In this document: positions 1 to 6,837 of the stretch, one piece after another | How positions within the stretch are numbered: position 1 is the first letter of the stretch | Layout of the letters: each line of letters starts with the position of its first letter | Source of the DNA: Nitrosarchaeum sp. | GTDB taxonomy: Archaea > Thermoproteota > Nitrososphaeria > Nitrososphaerales > Nitrosopumilaceae | DNA: 64,000 nt | NCBI GenBank assembly: GCA_002737445.1 | Contig: NSIR01000005.1 | Span: 1 to 64,000 of the forward strand | Reading direction: 5' to 3' | Program-made: the position numbers and the translations under genes | Notes under the pieces: model-generated | Databases searched by the model: none | The model's input: the letters and a program-made list of their open reading frames with translations, nothing else | Told to the model about the DNA's origin: nothing

Positions 1-156
1 TCATTAAAAATAGAAATTGACGAAGAAATGGTATGTGGAATTGAACATCATATGAATAAACAGTTCACAGATGCATTATGTGTAATGTTAGGACATCCCA
101 GAAAATGTCCACATGATCATGATATTCCAATGGGCGAATGTTGTAAATCAAATTAA
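1..156 (+). CDS. DtxR/MntR-family metal-dependent regulator, C-terminal part
   Basis: Only the last 51 codons lie in the window; the start is off the left edge. The visible part holds the end of the metal-binding dimerisation domain: a Cys-Gly-Ile-Glu-His-His cluster near the start (family metal ligands), then Leu-Gly-His-Pro...Cys-Pro-His...Ile-Pro, the usual end of this domain in archaeal DtxR-type repressors. Members bind Fe(II) or Mn(II) and repress metal-uptake genes. The protein stops in a Cys-Cys tail with no SH3-like domain, so it is the short form. Its targets cannot be seen here. Confidence 0.75.
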   Translation, partial: SLKIEIDEEMVCGIEHHMNKQFTDALCVMLGHPRKCPHDHDIPMGECCKSN

Positions 157-197
157 GATATCCCAAAAGATATATCATATTAATAATTAGATCCATC

Positions 198-362
198 ATG
201 ACATGTTTCTGTGGTTGTGAAACTTATGTGAAAAATGAGGACGGATTTAGAATTGCATGTGTAAAATGTGAACATGGACCTCAAAATCATGATGATGCAT
301 TTAGACATGCTGCAAGAAAAAATGAATCACAAAGTCAGAAACGTGATGTAGATTTTGGATAA
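198..362 (+). CDS. Small cysteine-rich protein, probable zinc binder
   Basis: A 54-residue open frame starts with ATG 41 bases after the DtxR-type gene and runs in the same direction. It begins Met-Thr-Cys-Phe-Cys-Gly-Cys and has a second Cys-x2-Cys about 15 residues later, followed by a charged tail with several histidines. The cysteine spacing suggests one structural zinc site. I do not recognise the family. Co-transcription with the metal regulator is inferred from spacing only. The gene ends one base before the convergent YjbQ-family gene. Confidence 0.55.
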   Translation: MTCFCGCETYVKNEDGFRIACVKCEHGPQNHDDAFRHAARKNESQSQKRDVDFG

Positions 363-363
363 A

Positions 364-684
364 TTATTTGCCAATAATTTTAACTAAAACTCTTTTTGGT
401 CTTTGTCCATCAAATTCTCCATAGAAAATTTGCTCCCATGGACCAAAATCTAATTTGCCAGTAGTAATAGCAACAACAACTTCTCTACCCATTATTTGTC
501 GTTTTAGATGAGCATCGGCATTGTCTTCACCTGTTTTATTGTGTTCATATTGATCAATTGGTTCATGTGGTGCAAGTGCTTCTAACCATTTTTCATAATC
601 TTGATGTAATCCATTTTCATTATCAATAATGAAAACACTTGCAGTGACATGCATTGTATTTACAAGACAAAGTCCTTCTTGCAC
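364..684 (-). CDS. YjbQ/UPF0047 family protein, 5' end apparently frameshifted
   Basis: The 106-residue frame from a GTG at 684 contains the conserved core of the YjbQ (UPF0047) family, including the Asn-Glu-x-Gly-Leu-His-Gln-Asp segment, the Glu-Asp-Asn-Ala-Asp-Ala-His-Leu-Lys segment and the Gly-x-Trp-Glu-Gln-Ile-Phe motif. Some members have weak thiamine-phosphate synthase activity; the physiological role is unclear. Family proteins are about 135-140 residues, so about 30 are missing. In-frame codons upstream of 684 still encode family-like sequence (Ile-Thr-Thr-Glu-Ile-Arg) with no ATG before a stop. A second frame starting with ATG at 779 supplies a plausible N-terminus and then stops near 747, implying a one-base shift around 741-755. 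The true gene probably spans 364-779. Confidence 0.7.
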   Translation of the reverse strand: MQEGLCLVNTMHVTASVFIIDNENGLHQDYEKWLEALAPHEPIDQYEHNKTGEDNADAHLKRQIMGREVVVAITTGKLDFGPWEQIFYGEFDGQRPKRVLVKIIGK

Positions 685-815
685 TTTACTTTTCAGAACT
701 AATTGTCTTATCTCAGTGGTAATATTTAGAAAAGATCTTTTTGTTTTTACACTGTAAAATATTCAGTAAGAAATTTCATGATAAAAATTATCATCACTAT
801 CATAAATTCTTAGAG

Positions 816-875
816 CAGGCTCAGAACTCAAGATCCTCATCATCAATCAAAGGGATAGGGTCATCACTGCCCACA
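816..875 (-). ncRNA. Probable C/D-box small guide RNA
   Basis: Read on the minus strand, the segment has the four boxes of an archaeal C/D sRNA in order: box C GTGATGA (867-861), a 10-base guide (860-851), a D' box TTGA (850-847, one change from CTGA), a 4-base spacer, box C' TGATGA (842-837), a 12-base guide (836-825), and box D CTGA (824-821). Flanking GGC (upstream of box C) and GCC (downstream of box D) can form the terminal stem of the kink-turn. It is less AT-rich than nearby noncoding DNA. Such RNAs direct 2'-O-methylation with fibrillarin, Nop5 and L7Ae. The targets were not worked out. Confidence 0.6.
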
Positions 876-949
876 AGGTATTATTCAGGCAGATGCCTAT
901 TGAATCTTTCAAGAAGCTTGATAAATGGCGAATTAATTATTCATTCAAA

Positions 950-1366
950 ATGGTTGCAATTGATACTCCAGCATCATTGGAAAGTTTTAGAAGATTTGTA
1001 ATTGGTAGTACGTGTCGTTCTTATGCTCCAAGAAATTACTTGGAAGATTCGGAGGTATTTGCAGAAAGAGAGGATAGTTTGGGTTCAATTTATGTAGAAG
1101 CCGCAGATAAAGTTACTTTAAAAAAAGTAAGAGACATTACATTTGTAAATGCTAGAGATATTCTTGGAATTATATATAATTCAAAAAGTGGAAATACTGC
1201 ACTAAAATGGCGTCAACTACGAAAAAATAATGGAAAGGTAGTAGGTGAAGCTTCTGCAAACTCATTAACAAATTTAGCTGAATCAGGTGTTCTTACTATA
1301 GATTGGGTTGAAAATTATCTAAAGAAAAAAACTGAAGAAACAAAAACTAGCAAAGTCACAAGCTAA
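950..1366 (+). CDS. Conserved-looking hypothetical protein
   Basis: The frame encodes 138 residues from ATG 950; an in-frame ATG at 893 would add 19. I prefer 950 because GATAAATG centred near 924 lies at the right distance for a leaderless archaeal transcript. The protein is soluble, mixed alpha/beta, with a stretch rich in Arg, Ser and Tyr near residues 18-30 and a Lys/Thr-rich charged tail. No catalytic motif, signal peptide or membrane segment is visible and I do not recognise a family. It lies 32 bases upstream of pelota on the same strand and may be co-transcribed with it. Confidence 0.6.
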   Translation: MVAIDTPASLESFRRFVIGSTCRSYAPRNYLEDSEVFAEREDSLGSIYVEAADKVTLKKVRDITFVNARDILGIIYNSKSGNTALKWRQLRKNNGKVVGEASANSLTNLAESGVLTIDWVENYLKKKTEETKTSKVTS

Positions 1367-1398
1367 ACTCTTTTGTTTGTCTTAATTGGAATAACATT

Positions 1399-2451
1399 AT
1401 GATTACAAAAAACATTGATGAAAATTCTATTTCTGTAATACCAGAAGATTCAGATGATTTATTGAATTTGCGTCGTGTAATTAAACAGGGAGATAGGATA
1501 ATTGGTGATACAACTAGAGTAATTAAAATAGAAAAAGATTATGCAAGACCTGACAAGGGAGAAAGAATTAGAATTAGAATTGCACTTAACGCAGAAAAAA
1601 TATCATTAGATCATGTTTTAGATAGACTAAGAATTGGTGGCATCATAATCGAATCAAGTAATGAATCTGTACCTCATGGATCACACCATTCATTTATTCT
1701 TAAAGTAAATGACGCTATTACAATTACAAAAAAAAATTGGTTGCCAATTGAGAAAAATCTAATAGAATCAAACAATAAACAAATTGGATTTGTACTAGTT
1801 GCAATTGATACGGCAGATTGTGGTATTGCAAGATTAAAAGGAACACATTTAGAATTTATTCCAAATATTTATTCAGGTGCAGGAGGAAAAAGATACAAAA
1901 CAACTTTTAATATTGAAAAATTCTTTGAGCAGGTTCAGCAGGCGTTATTTTCAATAATTAAAGAATCCGATTCCATTATAATTTTTGGTCCAGGAGAAAC
2001 AAAGAAAAGATTTTCTAATTTTCTTTCAAAATCCCAAAATGCTCAAAAATATAAAATTCAAGTCACAGAGGGAATTGATTCAGGTGGGGAAGATGGAATC
2101 TATACTTTCACAAAATCTCAAACAATGAAGGAAATAATGTCTGAAAGTAAACTTGCCAAAGTATCTTCGATTATTGATGAAATTATGCTCAGAGCAAATA
2201 AAAAAAGCCGGAAATTTACAATGGGATTTGAGGAAACACTCAAAGCAAATCAATTTGGTGCAGTTGAATTACTTGTATTTTCAGATAAAGCAATTCAGAC
2301 AAATGATGAGAATAGAATCATTGAACTTCTCAATGATGCAGAAGGTAAGGGGGTAAAAACTTTCAGTGTTGATTCATCAACAGATATTGGTCTCAGAGTA
2401 ACAGGATTAGGAGGAATTGTTTCTTTGTTAAGATATGCAATAGAATCTTAA
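1399..2451 (+). CDS. pelA: Pelota (Dom34) mRNA surveillance protein
   Basis: The 350-residue protein has the full pelota layout: an Sm-like N-terminal domain (about 1-130), a central domain of the eRF1 type (about 130-255) and a C-terminal L7Ae-like domain (about 260-350). Pelota enters the A site of ribosomes stalled without a stop codon and, with aEF1A and ABCE1, splits them. As expected for pelota it lacks the Gly-Gly-Gln peptide-release motif of eRF1. Its end overlaps by 4 bases with the convergent cutA gene. RqcH, another rescue factor, is encoded at 52364 in this window. Confidence 0.92.
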   Translation: MITKNIDENSISVIPEDSDDLLNLRRVIKQGDRIIGDTTRVIKIEKDYARPDKGERIRIRIALNAEKISLDHVLDRLRIGGIIIESSNESVPHGSHHSFILKVNDAITITKKNWLPIEKNLIESNNKQIGFVLVAIDTADCGIARLKGTHLEFIPNIYSGAGGKRYKTTFNIEKFFEQVQQALFSIIKESDSIIIFGPGETKKRFSNFLSKSQNAQKYKIQVTEGIDSGGEDGIYTFTKSQTMKEIMSESKLAKVSSIIDEIMLRANKKSRKFTMGFEETLKANQFGAVELLVFSDKAIQTNDENRIIELLNDAEGKGVKTFSVDSSTDIGLRVTGLGGIVSLLRYAIES

Positions 2452-2759
2452 TTTGTTGATTCAACTAGCCATTTAAGATAAGATTTGTTTATTGATGTAA
2501 TCGTAATTTCAGCAATTTCGGGAACTTTGTAAGGGTGAGTTACTTTGATTTTTTCTTTCAGAACTTTTTTGTTTTTTTGTGTGGTTTTAAATAATGCAAT
2601 ATATTCTGATGTGTTTTTAATTTTACCTTGCCAAGAATAAATTGATGAAATTTTAGTAATGTTAACACATGCAACAATCTTATTTTTTACTAGAACATTT
2701 GCAATTTTTGTAATTGAATTTTTGTTGGGATAAGTTGAGATAATTATGATTGGTTTCAT
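2448..2759 (-). CDS. cutA: CutA1 divalent-ion tolerance protein
   Basis: The 103-residue product matches the CutA1 family along its length: an N-terminal beta strand, the Val-Ala-Cys-Val-Asn-Ile segment, a Ser-x-Tyr-x-Trp-x-Gly-Lys-Ile motif and the His-Pro-Tyr-x-Val-Pro-Glu-Ile segment near residues 75-82. CutA1 forms very stable trimers with a ferredoxin-like fold resembling PII signalling proteins. It was first linked to copper tolerance in E. coli, but its role in archaea is unsettled. Length is normal. Confidence 0.9.
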   Translation of the reverse strand: MKPIIIISTYPNKNSITKIANVLVKNKIVACVNITKISSIYSWQGKIKNTSEYIALFKTTQKNKKVLKEKIKVTHPYKVPEIAEITITSINKSYLKWLVESTN

Positions 2760-2801
2760 AATAAGTATAAATGACTGTAGTTTAAAAAATTAACAATTAC
2801 T

Positions 2802-4004
2802 TTGAACTTTGATATTTTTAGTCAATATCCAATTATTTACATGTTAATAGCGTGGGGAGTAATTTTAGGAATTGCCAAGGGTTTAAAATTAGAAAAATAT
2901 GGCTTTGAGTTAAAAATATACAGTCTAGTATACAAAAATCAGCAAGTACAGTCTATTCTAACAAAAATTCTTGGGCGAACCAGGCGAGGAATTAAAATTT
3001 TTGCTAATGTTAGTGTAGTTGCCGGCTTTGTTATGATGGGTTTTGCATTTTGGTTTTTAATATCAAATGTTTCTAAATTCTTTGTAGCTCCAAGTGATTT
3101 TGCTCCAGTTACAGTATTAATTCCAGGTGTAACTTTGACCTCTGGACCATCAATTTTATACTTTTTACTTTCCATACCAATTGTTTTAGTTATTCATGAA
3201 GGTGCACATGGTATTGTTGCAACACTAGAAAAAATAAAGATCAAAACGGGTGGATTTGCAATATTTATTGCAATGTTTGCGGGATTTGTAGAACCAGATG
3301 AGGATGAATTTAACAGAGCAAAAAAGATCTCAAAATTAAGAGTTATTGGTGCAGGAGCTACTGCCAATGTGATCTTTGCATTGGTATTAGCATTGATACT
3401 GTTGACAAATCCTTTTTTTGCAACTGTATTACCTGAACCATTACTAAGTACATTTTATGATTTACCAAATGGAGTAATGATACTTTCAATAATTGAAAAT
3501 TCTGGGGCTGAAAAAGCAGGATTACAAGCAAATGATATCATAACTTCAATCAATGGAATTCAAATAGTGAGTCCATTAGATTTTCAAAAGGCACAACTAA
3601 TTCCTGGTGAAATTGCCAAAGTTTCCATACTTAGAGACGGACAGACATTACAATTTCCAGTTGAAATAATACCATCACCAGAAGATTCAGATAAAGGATT
3701 AATTGGAATTATGAGAGATAATTCACTTGCATACAAACCTGTTTTGAATTTTATTGAATGGAAAGATCCATCAGTTTCAATGTTTTTGTTATGGTTGTGG
3801 ATGATTTCATTTTTTATTGGAATAATCAACATGTTGCCACTACCAATTTTAGACGGGGGAAAATTTATTCATACAGTTATTGATAAAAAAATCTCAGAAA
3901 AGGCAGTAAATATTACAATGTGGGGGATTTACGCATTCACATTTGCATTATTTGGATTAAATATTGCATTATCATATATGAAATCAGGATGGTTTACCAT
4001 CTAA
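2802..4004 (+). CDS. Site-2 protease, M50 family, with PDZ domain
   Basis: The 400-residue membrane protein starts at a TTG. The zinc-protease motif His-Glu-x2-His lies near residue 130 within a transmembrane segment, and the partner motif Leu-Pro-x-Pro-x-Leu-Asp-Gly is near residue 348. Between them a PDZ domain (about 220-305) carries the Ala-Gly-Leu-x-x-x-Asp-x-Ile-x-x-Ile-Asn-Gly pattern. Several hydrophobic helices flank both active-site parts. Such proteases cut transmembrane substrates such as anti-sigma factors in bacteria; the archaeal substrate is unknown. It is 41 bases upstream of the thiolase gene, same strand. Confidence 0.88.
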   Translation: MNFDIFSQYPIIYMLIAWGVILGIAKGLKLEKYGFELKIYSLVYKNQQVQSILTKILGRTRRGIKIFANVSVVAGFVMMGFAFWFLISNVSKFFVAPSDFAPVTVLIPGVTLTSGPSILYFLLSIPIVLVIHEGAHGIVATLEKIKIKTGGFAIFIAMFAGFVEPDEDEFNRAKKISKLRVIGAGATANVIFALVLALILLTNPFFATVLPEPLLSTFYDLPNGVMILSIIENSGAEKAGLQANDIITSINGIQIVSPLDFQKAQLIPGEIAKVSILRDGQTLQFPVEIIPSPEDSDKGLIGIMRDNSLAYKPVLNFIEWKDPSVSMFLLWLWMISFFIGIINMLPLPILDGGKFIHTVIDKKISEKAVNITMWGIYAFTFALFGLNIALSYMKSGWFTI

Positions 4005-4045
4005 AATATCTAAAGAATAATTAATGAAAAAAATCACATAATTTT

Positions 4046-4960
4046 ATGAAGTGTGATAGATGTGAAAATCAGGCAGCATACACTCGTAAATATTCTGGAG
4101 AAAAATTATGTTCAGAATGTTTTTCAAATTCCATACTAAGAAAAACTGCAAAAACTATTTCAAAATACAACATGATAAAACATGGTGAATTAGTAGCTGT
4201 TGCAGTATCTGGTGGTAAAGATTCACTTGCTTTACTAAATATTATGAATTCCATGGCTACAACACATAATTTTAGAATTAAAGCAATAACAATTGATGAA
4301 GGAATTCCAGGTTATAGGAATGAAGCATTAGAAATTGTTCAAACATTTTGTGCCAAATTAAATGTGGAACACAAAGTTTTTTCTTATAAAGAATTATTTG
4401 ATTTAACATTAGATGAGGCTTTAGATTTACGAGGAAATGAAAAAACATCTTCATGTTCCATATGTGGAACTTTGAGAAGACGTGCAATTGATCATGCAGC
4501 AAAAGATATTGGTGCACATGTAATTGCAACAGGACATAATTTAGATGATACATTACAGACATTTGTAATTAATATGATATCTGGAGATACTACAAAGATT
4601 GGGTGGATGGATCCTGATACATCAAGTAATACATTGAGGAAAATAAAACCGTTTTGTGAGATTTATGAATCTGAAATTGTATTTTATGCATTTACAAATG
4701 ATATTCCATTTCAAACAGAGCCTTGTCCACACATGAATGAAGGAATAAGAACTGAAATTCGTGAATTTCTAAATTCATTAGAAGGTAAACATAATGGAAT
4801 TAAAAATAATCTATATCAATCAATAATCAAAATATCTCAAATTGTAAAAGATACTAGTTACAAACAAAAGATAATTTGTATAAAATGTGGCAATGAATGT
4901 ACTGGAAATATCTGCTCAGTGTGCAATATGATTTTAAAACTAAAAGCGAATCAAACCTAA
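4046..4960 (+). CDS. tRNA 2-thiolation protein, TtuA/Ncs6 family
   Basis: The 304-residue protein has the TtuA/Ncs6/Ctu1 layout: an N-terminal zinc knuckle (Cys-x2-Cys near residue 3 and Cys-x2-Cys near 31), an ATP-pyrophosphatase PP-loop Ser-Gly-Gly-Lys-Asp-Ser near residue 55, Cys-Ser-Ile-Cys near 138 and a later Glu-Pro-Cys-Pro-His, which supply the three cysteines that hold a 4Fe-4S cluster in TtuA, and a C-terminal zinc ribbon. It adenylates a tRNA uridine and installs sulfur. Whether it modifies position 34 (Ncs6-like) or 54 (TtuA-like) cannot be settled from sequence alone. Confidence 0.87.
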   Translation: MKCDRCENQAAYTRKYSGEKLCSECFSNSILRKTAKTISKYNMIKHGELVAVAVSGGKDSLALLNIMNSMATTHNFRIKAITIDEGIPGYRNEALEIVQTFCAKLNVEHKVFSYKELFDLTLDEALDLRGNEKTSSCSICGTLRRRAIDHAAKDIGAHVIATGHNLDDTLQTFVINMISGDTTKIGWMDPDTSSNTLRKIKPFCEIYESEIVFYAFTNDIPFQTEPCPHMNEGIRTEIREFLNSLEGKHNGIKNNLYQSIIKISQIVKDTSYKQKIICIKCGNECTGNICSVCNMILKLKANQT

Positions 4961-4963
4961 TGC

Positions 4964-4971
4964 AAATATAA
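4964..4971 (+). promoter_or_regulatory. TATA box of the SRP RNA gene
   Basis: AAATATAA is centred about 24-25 bases before the 5' end of the predicted SRP RNA, the usual archaeal TATA-to-start distance. It sits just after the stop codon of the thiolase gene, so the RNA has its own promoter. Confidence 0.5.
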
Positions 4972-4990
4972 CATGTCATCTTAGAAAAAA

Positions 4991-5307
4991 CGGTAGTAGG
5001 TAGGATTAGGGTGCTAGCCGTGCCCTGTTCTGAAACCGGCTATACGCAGAGATCAGCAACTGTTGGGTAAATCTCTAGATAGGTAATTCCCACTTGGTGT
5101 GCGGAAATGAAATCACGCCGAGGCGGGTGGTTGCAGGACGAGAATTATCCGAAGGGATAACGTCTAAGTTCGAACCATCGAAATGGATGAGGTCCGGGAG
5201 GGAGCAATCGTAAGGTGGAGCATCCACGCTTCCTCGTCTACGTGGCGGATCTTGTATGCCTTGAGATGGGGTTATCCGCCTAGACTGGAACCAACGGATC
5301 TACTACC
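4991..5307 (+). ncRNA. Signal recognition particle RNA (7S, archaeal type)
   Basis: A GC-rich block of about 317 bases in AT-rich surroundings. The ends pair (GGTAGTAG at about 4992 with CTACTACC ending at 5307), forming helix 1, typical of archaeal SRP RNA. An Alu-like 5' domain (GTGCTAGCCGTGCCCTG...) is followed by a long rod. A hairpin with a GAAG loop (TTATCC-GAAG-GGATAA, about 5147-5162) fits helix 6, and GGTCCGGGAGGGAGCAA (about 5191-5207) fits the helix 8 loop that binds SRP54. The length is normal for archaea. RNase P RNA was considered, but its GAGGAAAGUCC signature is absent. Confidence 0.88.
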
Positions 5308-5336
5308 TTTATAATTAAAATTAAATTTTTACTATC

Positions 5337-5669
5337 ATGGAAGGAATAATTTCTTTTGGAAATAAAAGAGATTACAATGATTTTAAAAAACAAATTCCAT
5401 ATATGGTTCAGCCACTTTTTAATTTAATTAGAGAATTTTGTCTCTCATTAGGAGTAAATGTGGTTGAAGATATCAGAATGCACAGAGTTGTTTTTGGAAA
5501 ATCTATGACATTTAGATGGTTTGTAGATGTAGAACCAGAAAAAGAAGGTGTTATAATTAAAATTCAAAAAACTAGAAAAGAAAGCCCTCAAATTTTACAA
5601 ATCAAAATAGGACAAGAGATCACAGAATTAAAAGAAATTATAAAAAATGCTTTTGATACAATCAATTAA
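5337..5669 (+). CDS. Hypothetical protein, about 110 residues
   Basis: The frame starts with ATG 29 bases after the SRP RNA and encodes a soluble alpha/beta protein. The middle reads Arg-Met-His-Arg-Val-Val-Phe-Gly-Lys and then Phe-Arg-Trp-Phe-Val-Asp-Val-Glu-Pro, suggesting strands of a small nucleic-acid or substrate-binding fold, with a charged C-terminal helix. It faintly resembles small DUF5655-type domains, but I cannot support an assignment. No cysteines suited to metal binding and no membrane segment. It overlaps the convergent acylphosphatase gene by 4 bases. Confidence 0.6.
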   Translation: MEGIISFGNKRDYNDFKKQIPYMVQPLFNLIREFCLSLGVNVVEDIRMHRVVFGKSMTFRWFVDVEPEKEGVIIKIQKTRKESPQILQIKIGQEITELKEIIKNAFDTIN

Positions 5670-5944
5670 TACAAAACATCAAATTTAGAAAATTCTCCAA
5701 TAAATGTTTCATTTCTAATTTCTACATCTTCCACTTGTGCATTAGGCGGTCCTCCATGCGACCATTCAATCATTCTACTAATTTTTTCTTGATTACCTTC
5801 TAGAACAGCTTCAACTCTGCCGTCTTTAAGATTTTTTACCCAACCAAAAATATTATTTTTTTCAGCCATTGTTTTTAAGGTTTGACGAAAAAATACACCC
5901 TGTACTTTTCCTGTTACAAAAATATGAATTCGCTGATCTGACAT
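5666..5944 (-). CDS. acyP: Acylphosphatase
   Basis: The 92-residue protein is a standard single-domain acylphosphatase. The phosphate-binding loop Gly-Lys-Val-Gln-Gly-Val-Phe-Phe-Arg supplies the catalytic arginine (about residue 20), and Gly-Trp-Val-Lys-Asn supplies the catalytic asparagine (about residue 38), followed by Asp-Gly-Arg-Val-Glu-Ala. The family hydrolyses acyl phosphates such as carbamoyl phosphate and acetyl phosphate. Length and motifs are complete. It lies 54 bases downstream of the L2 gene on the same strand. Confidence 0.93.
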   Translation of the reverse strand: MSDQRIHIFVTGKVQGVFFRQTLKTMAEKNNIFGWVKNLKDGRVEAVLEGNQEKISRMIEWSHGGPPNAQVEDVEIRNETFIGEFSKFDVLY

Positions 5945-5998
5945 ACAAAAAATTGTTTTAATGAGCTATTAATCAATTTTATGTAAGAAAATAAAATG

Positions 5999-6733
5999 TT
6001 ACTTTCTCTCTTTGATTCTTGCTCTACCAGTTTTTCTTGCAGCAATACTACCTACTTTAGCTCCTGGTGGAGCGTTACGAGAAACTGTAGAACTTTGTCC
6101 AACGTGTTGGTGTCTTCCACCACCGTGTGGGTGTACATAAGCTGCTTGAGCTACACCTCTGACAATTGGGAATTTCTTTCCTTTAGCTCTAAAACTACGC
6201 CATTTGTTACCTGCACTCATAAAGAATCGTTCACTTGCTCCGCCGCCTGCTAAAATTCCAATCATTGCTCTATTTTTTGGATTAAGTGTTGTGAATTTTC
6301 CAGATGGAAGTTTTAATGTGACACCCTCCTCACCATGAGAGAAAATTGTTGCGTTGGTACCTGCTGATTTAACTATAGCACCACCATCACCAAAGTGTTT
6401 TTCAACATTACACACAATGGTTCCGTCAGGAATATTTTGAACGCTAATTACATTACCTTTTTCAATTTTTGATTTTAATCCAAATTGGAATGTTTCACCT
6501 ACTTTAGTTCCAAGAACTGCTGGCATAAATGAGACTGCACCATCTTCAAATCTTATTTTTGCAAGAGGTGCTTCTCTACCTCGTTCATGGACTAAATCTA
6601 TAACTAAACCTGTATGCTGCTCAGATAATGAAAACCTAGGATATTTTGCTTTACTGCCTACTTTACCAGTAGAAGTAGATCTAAATTGAAATCCTCCACG
6701 GCCACGTCTTCGTACTAATGGTCTTTTACCCAA
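5999..6733 (-). CDS. rpl2: 50S ribosomal protein L2 (uL2)
   Basis: The 244-residue product is archaeal uL2, a primary 23S rRNA binder near the peptidyl transferase centre. The Gly-Gly-Gly-Arg-His-Gln-His segment near residue 208 corresponds to the conserved loop with the functionally important histidine, followed by an Arg/Lys-rich tail ending Ala-Arg-Ile-Lys-Glu-Arg-Lys. The start is a TTG. A TTTAAG-like TATA element (about 6759-6766, minus strand) would place the transcript start within a few bases of it, so the mRNA may be nearly leaderless. The gene stands outside any ribosomal-protein cluster here and is divergent from cdc48. Confidence 0.95.
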   Translation of the reverse strand: MGKRPLVRRRGRGGFQFRSTSTGKVGSKAKYPRFSLSEQHTGLVIDLVHERGREAPLAKIRFEDGAVSFMPAVLGTKVGETFQFGLKSKIEKGNVISVQNIPDGTIVCNVEKHFGDGGAIVKSAGTNATIFSHGEEGVTLKLPSGKFTTLNPKNRAMIGILAGGGASERFFMSAGNKWRSFRAKGKKFPIVRGVAQAAYVHPHGGGRHQHVGQSSTVSRNAPPGAKVGSIAARKTGRARIKERK

Positions 6734-6806
6734 GTAGATCGTGTATTTTTCATTAAGGATTTTAAGCTTGTGATTTTATCGGGTAATTTGATAAAATAAC
6801 CACAAA

Positions 6807-6816
6807 GATATAAAAA
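6807..6816 (+). promoter_or_regulatory. TATA box of cdc48
   Basis: GATATAAAAA is centred about 26 bases before the ATG at 6838, with an A/C-rich stretch upstream where a BRE would lie. The distance implies transcription starting at or next to the start codon, that is a leaderless mRNA. Confidence 0.5.
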
Positions 6817-6837
6817 TTGGTCAAAAGAAAATAGTAT

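Noticed and set aside
741-1001. 86-residue open frame on the plus strand
   Set aside because: It runs opposite to the C/D-box sRNA and the YjbQ 5' end and into the frame of the 950 gene; its composition is low-complexity and it has no recognisable domain or promoter.
4991-5307. RNase P RNA
   Set aside because: Conserved RNase P signature segments are missing, while the paired ends, GAAG-loop hairpin and GGGAGGGAGCAA loop fit SRP RNA.
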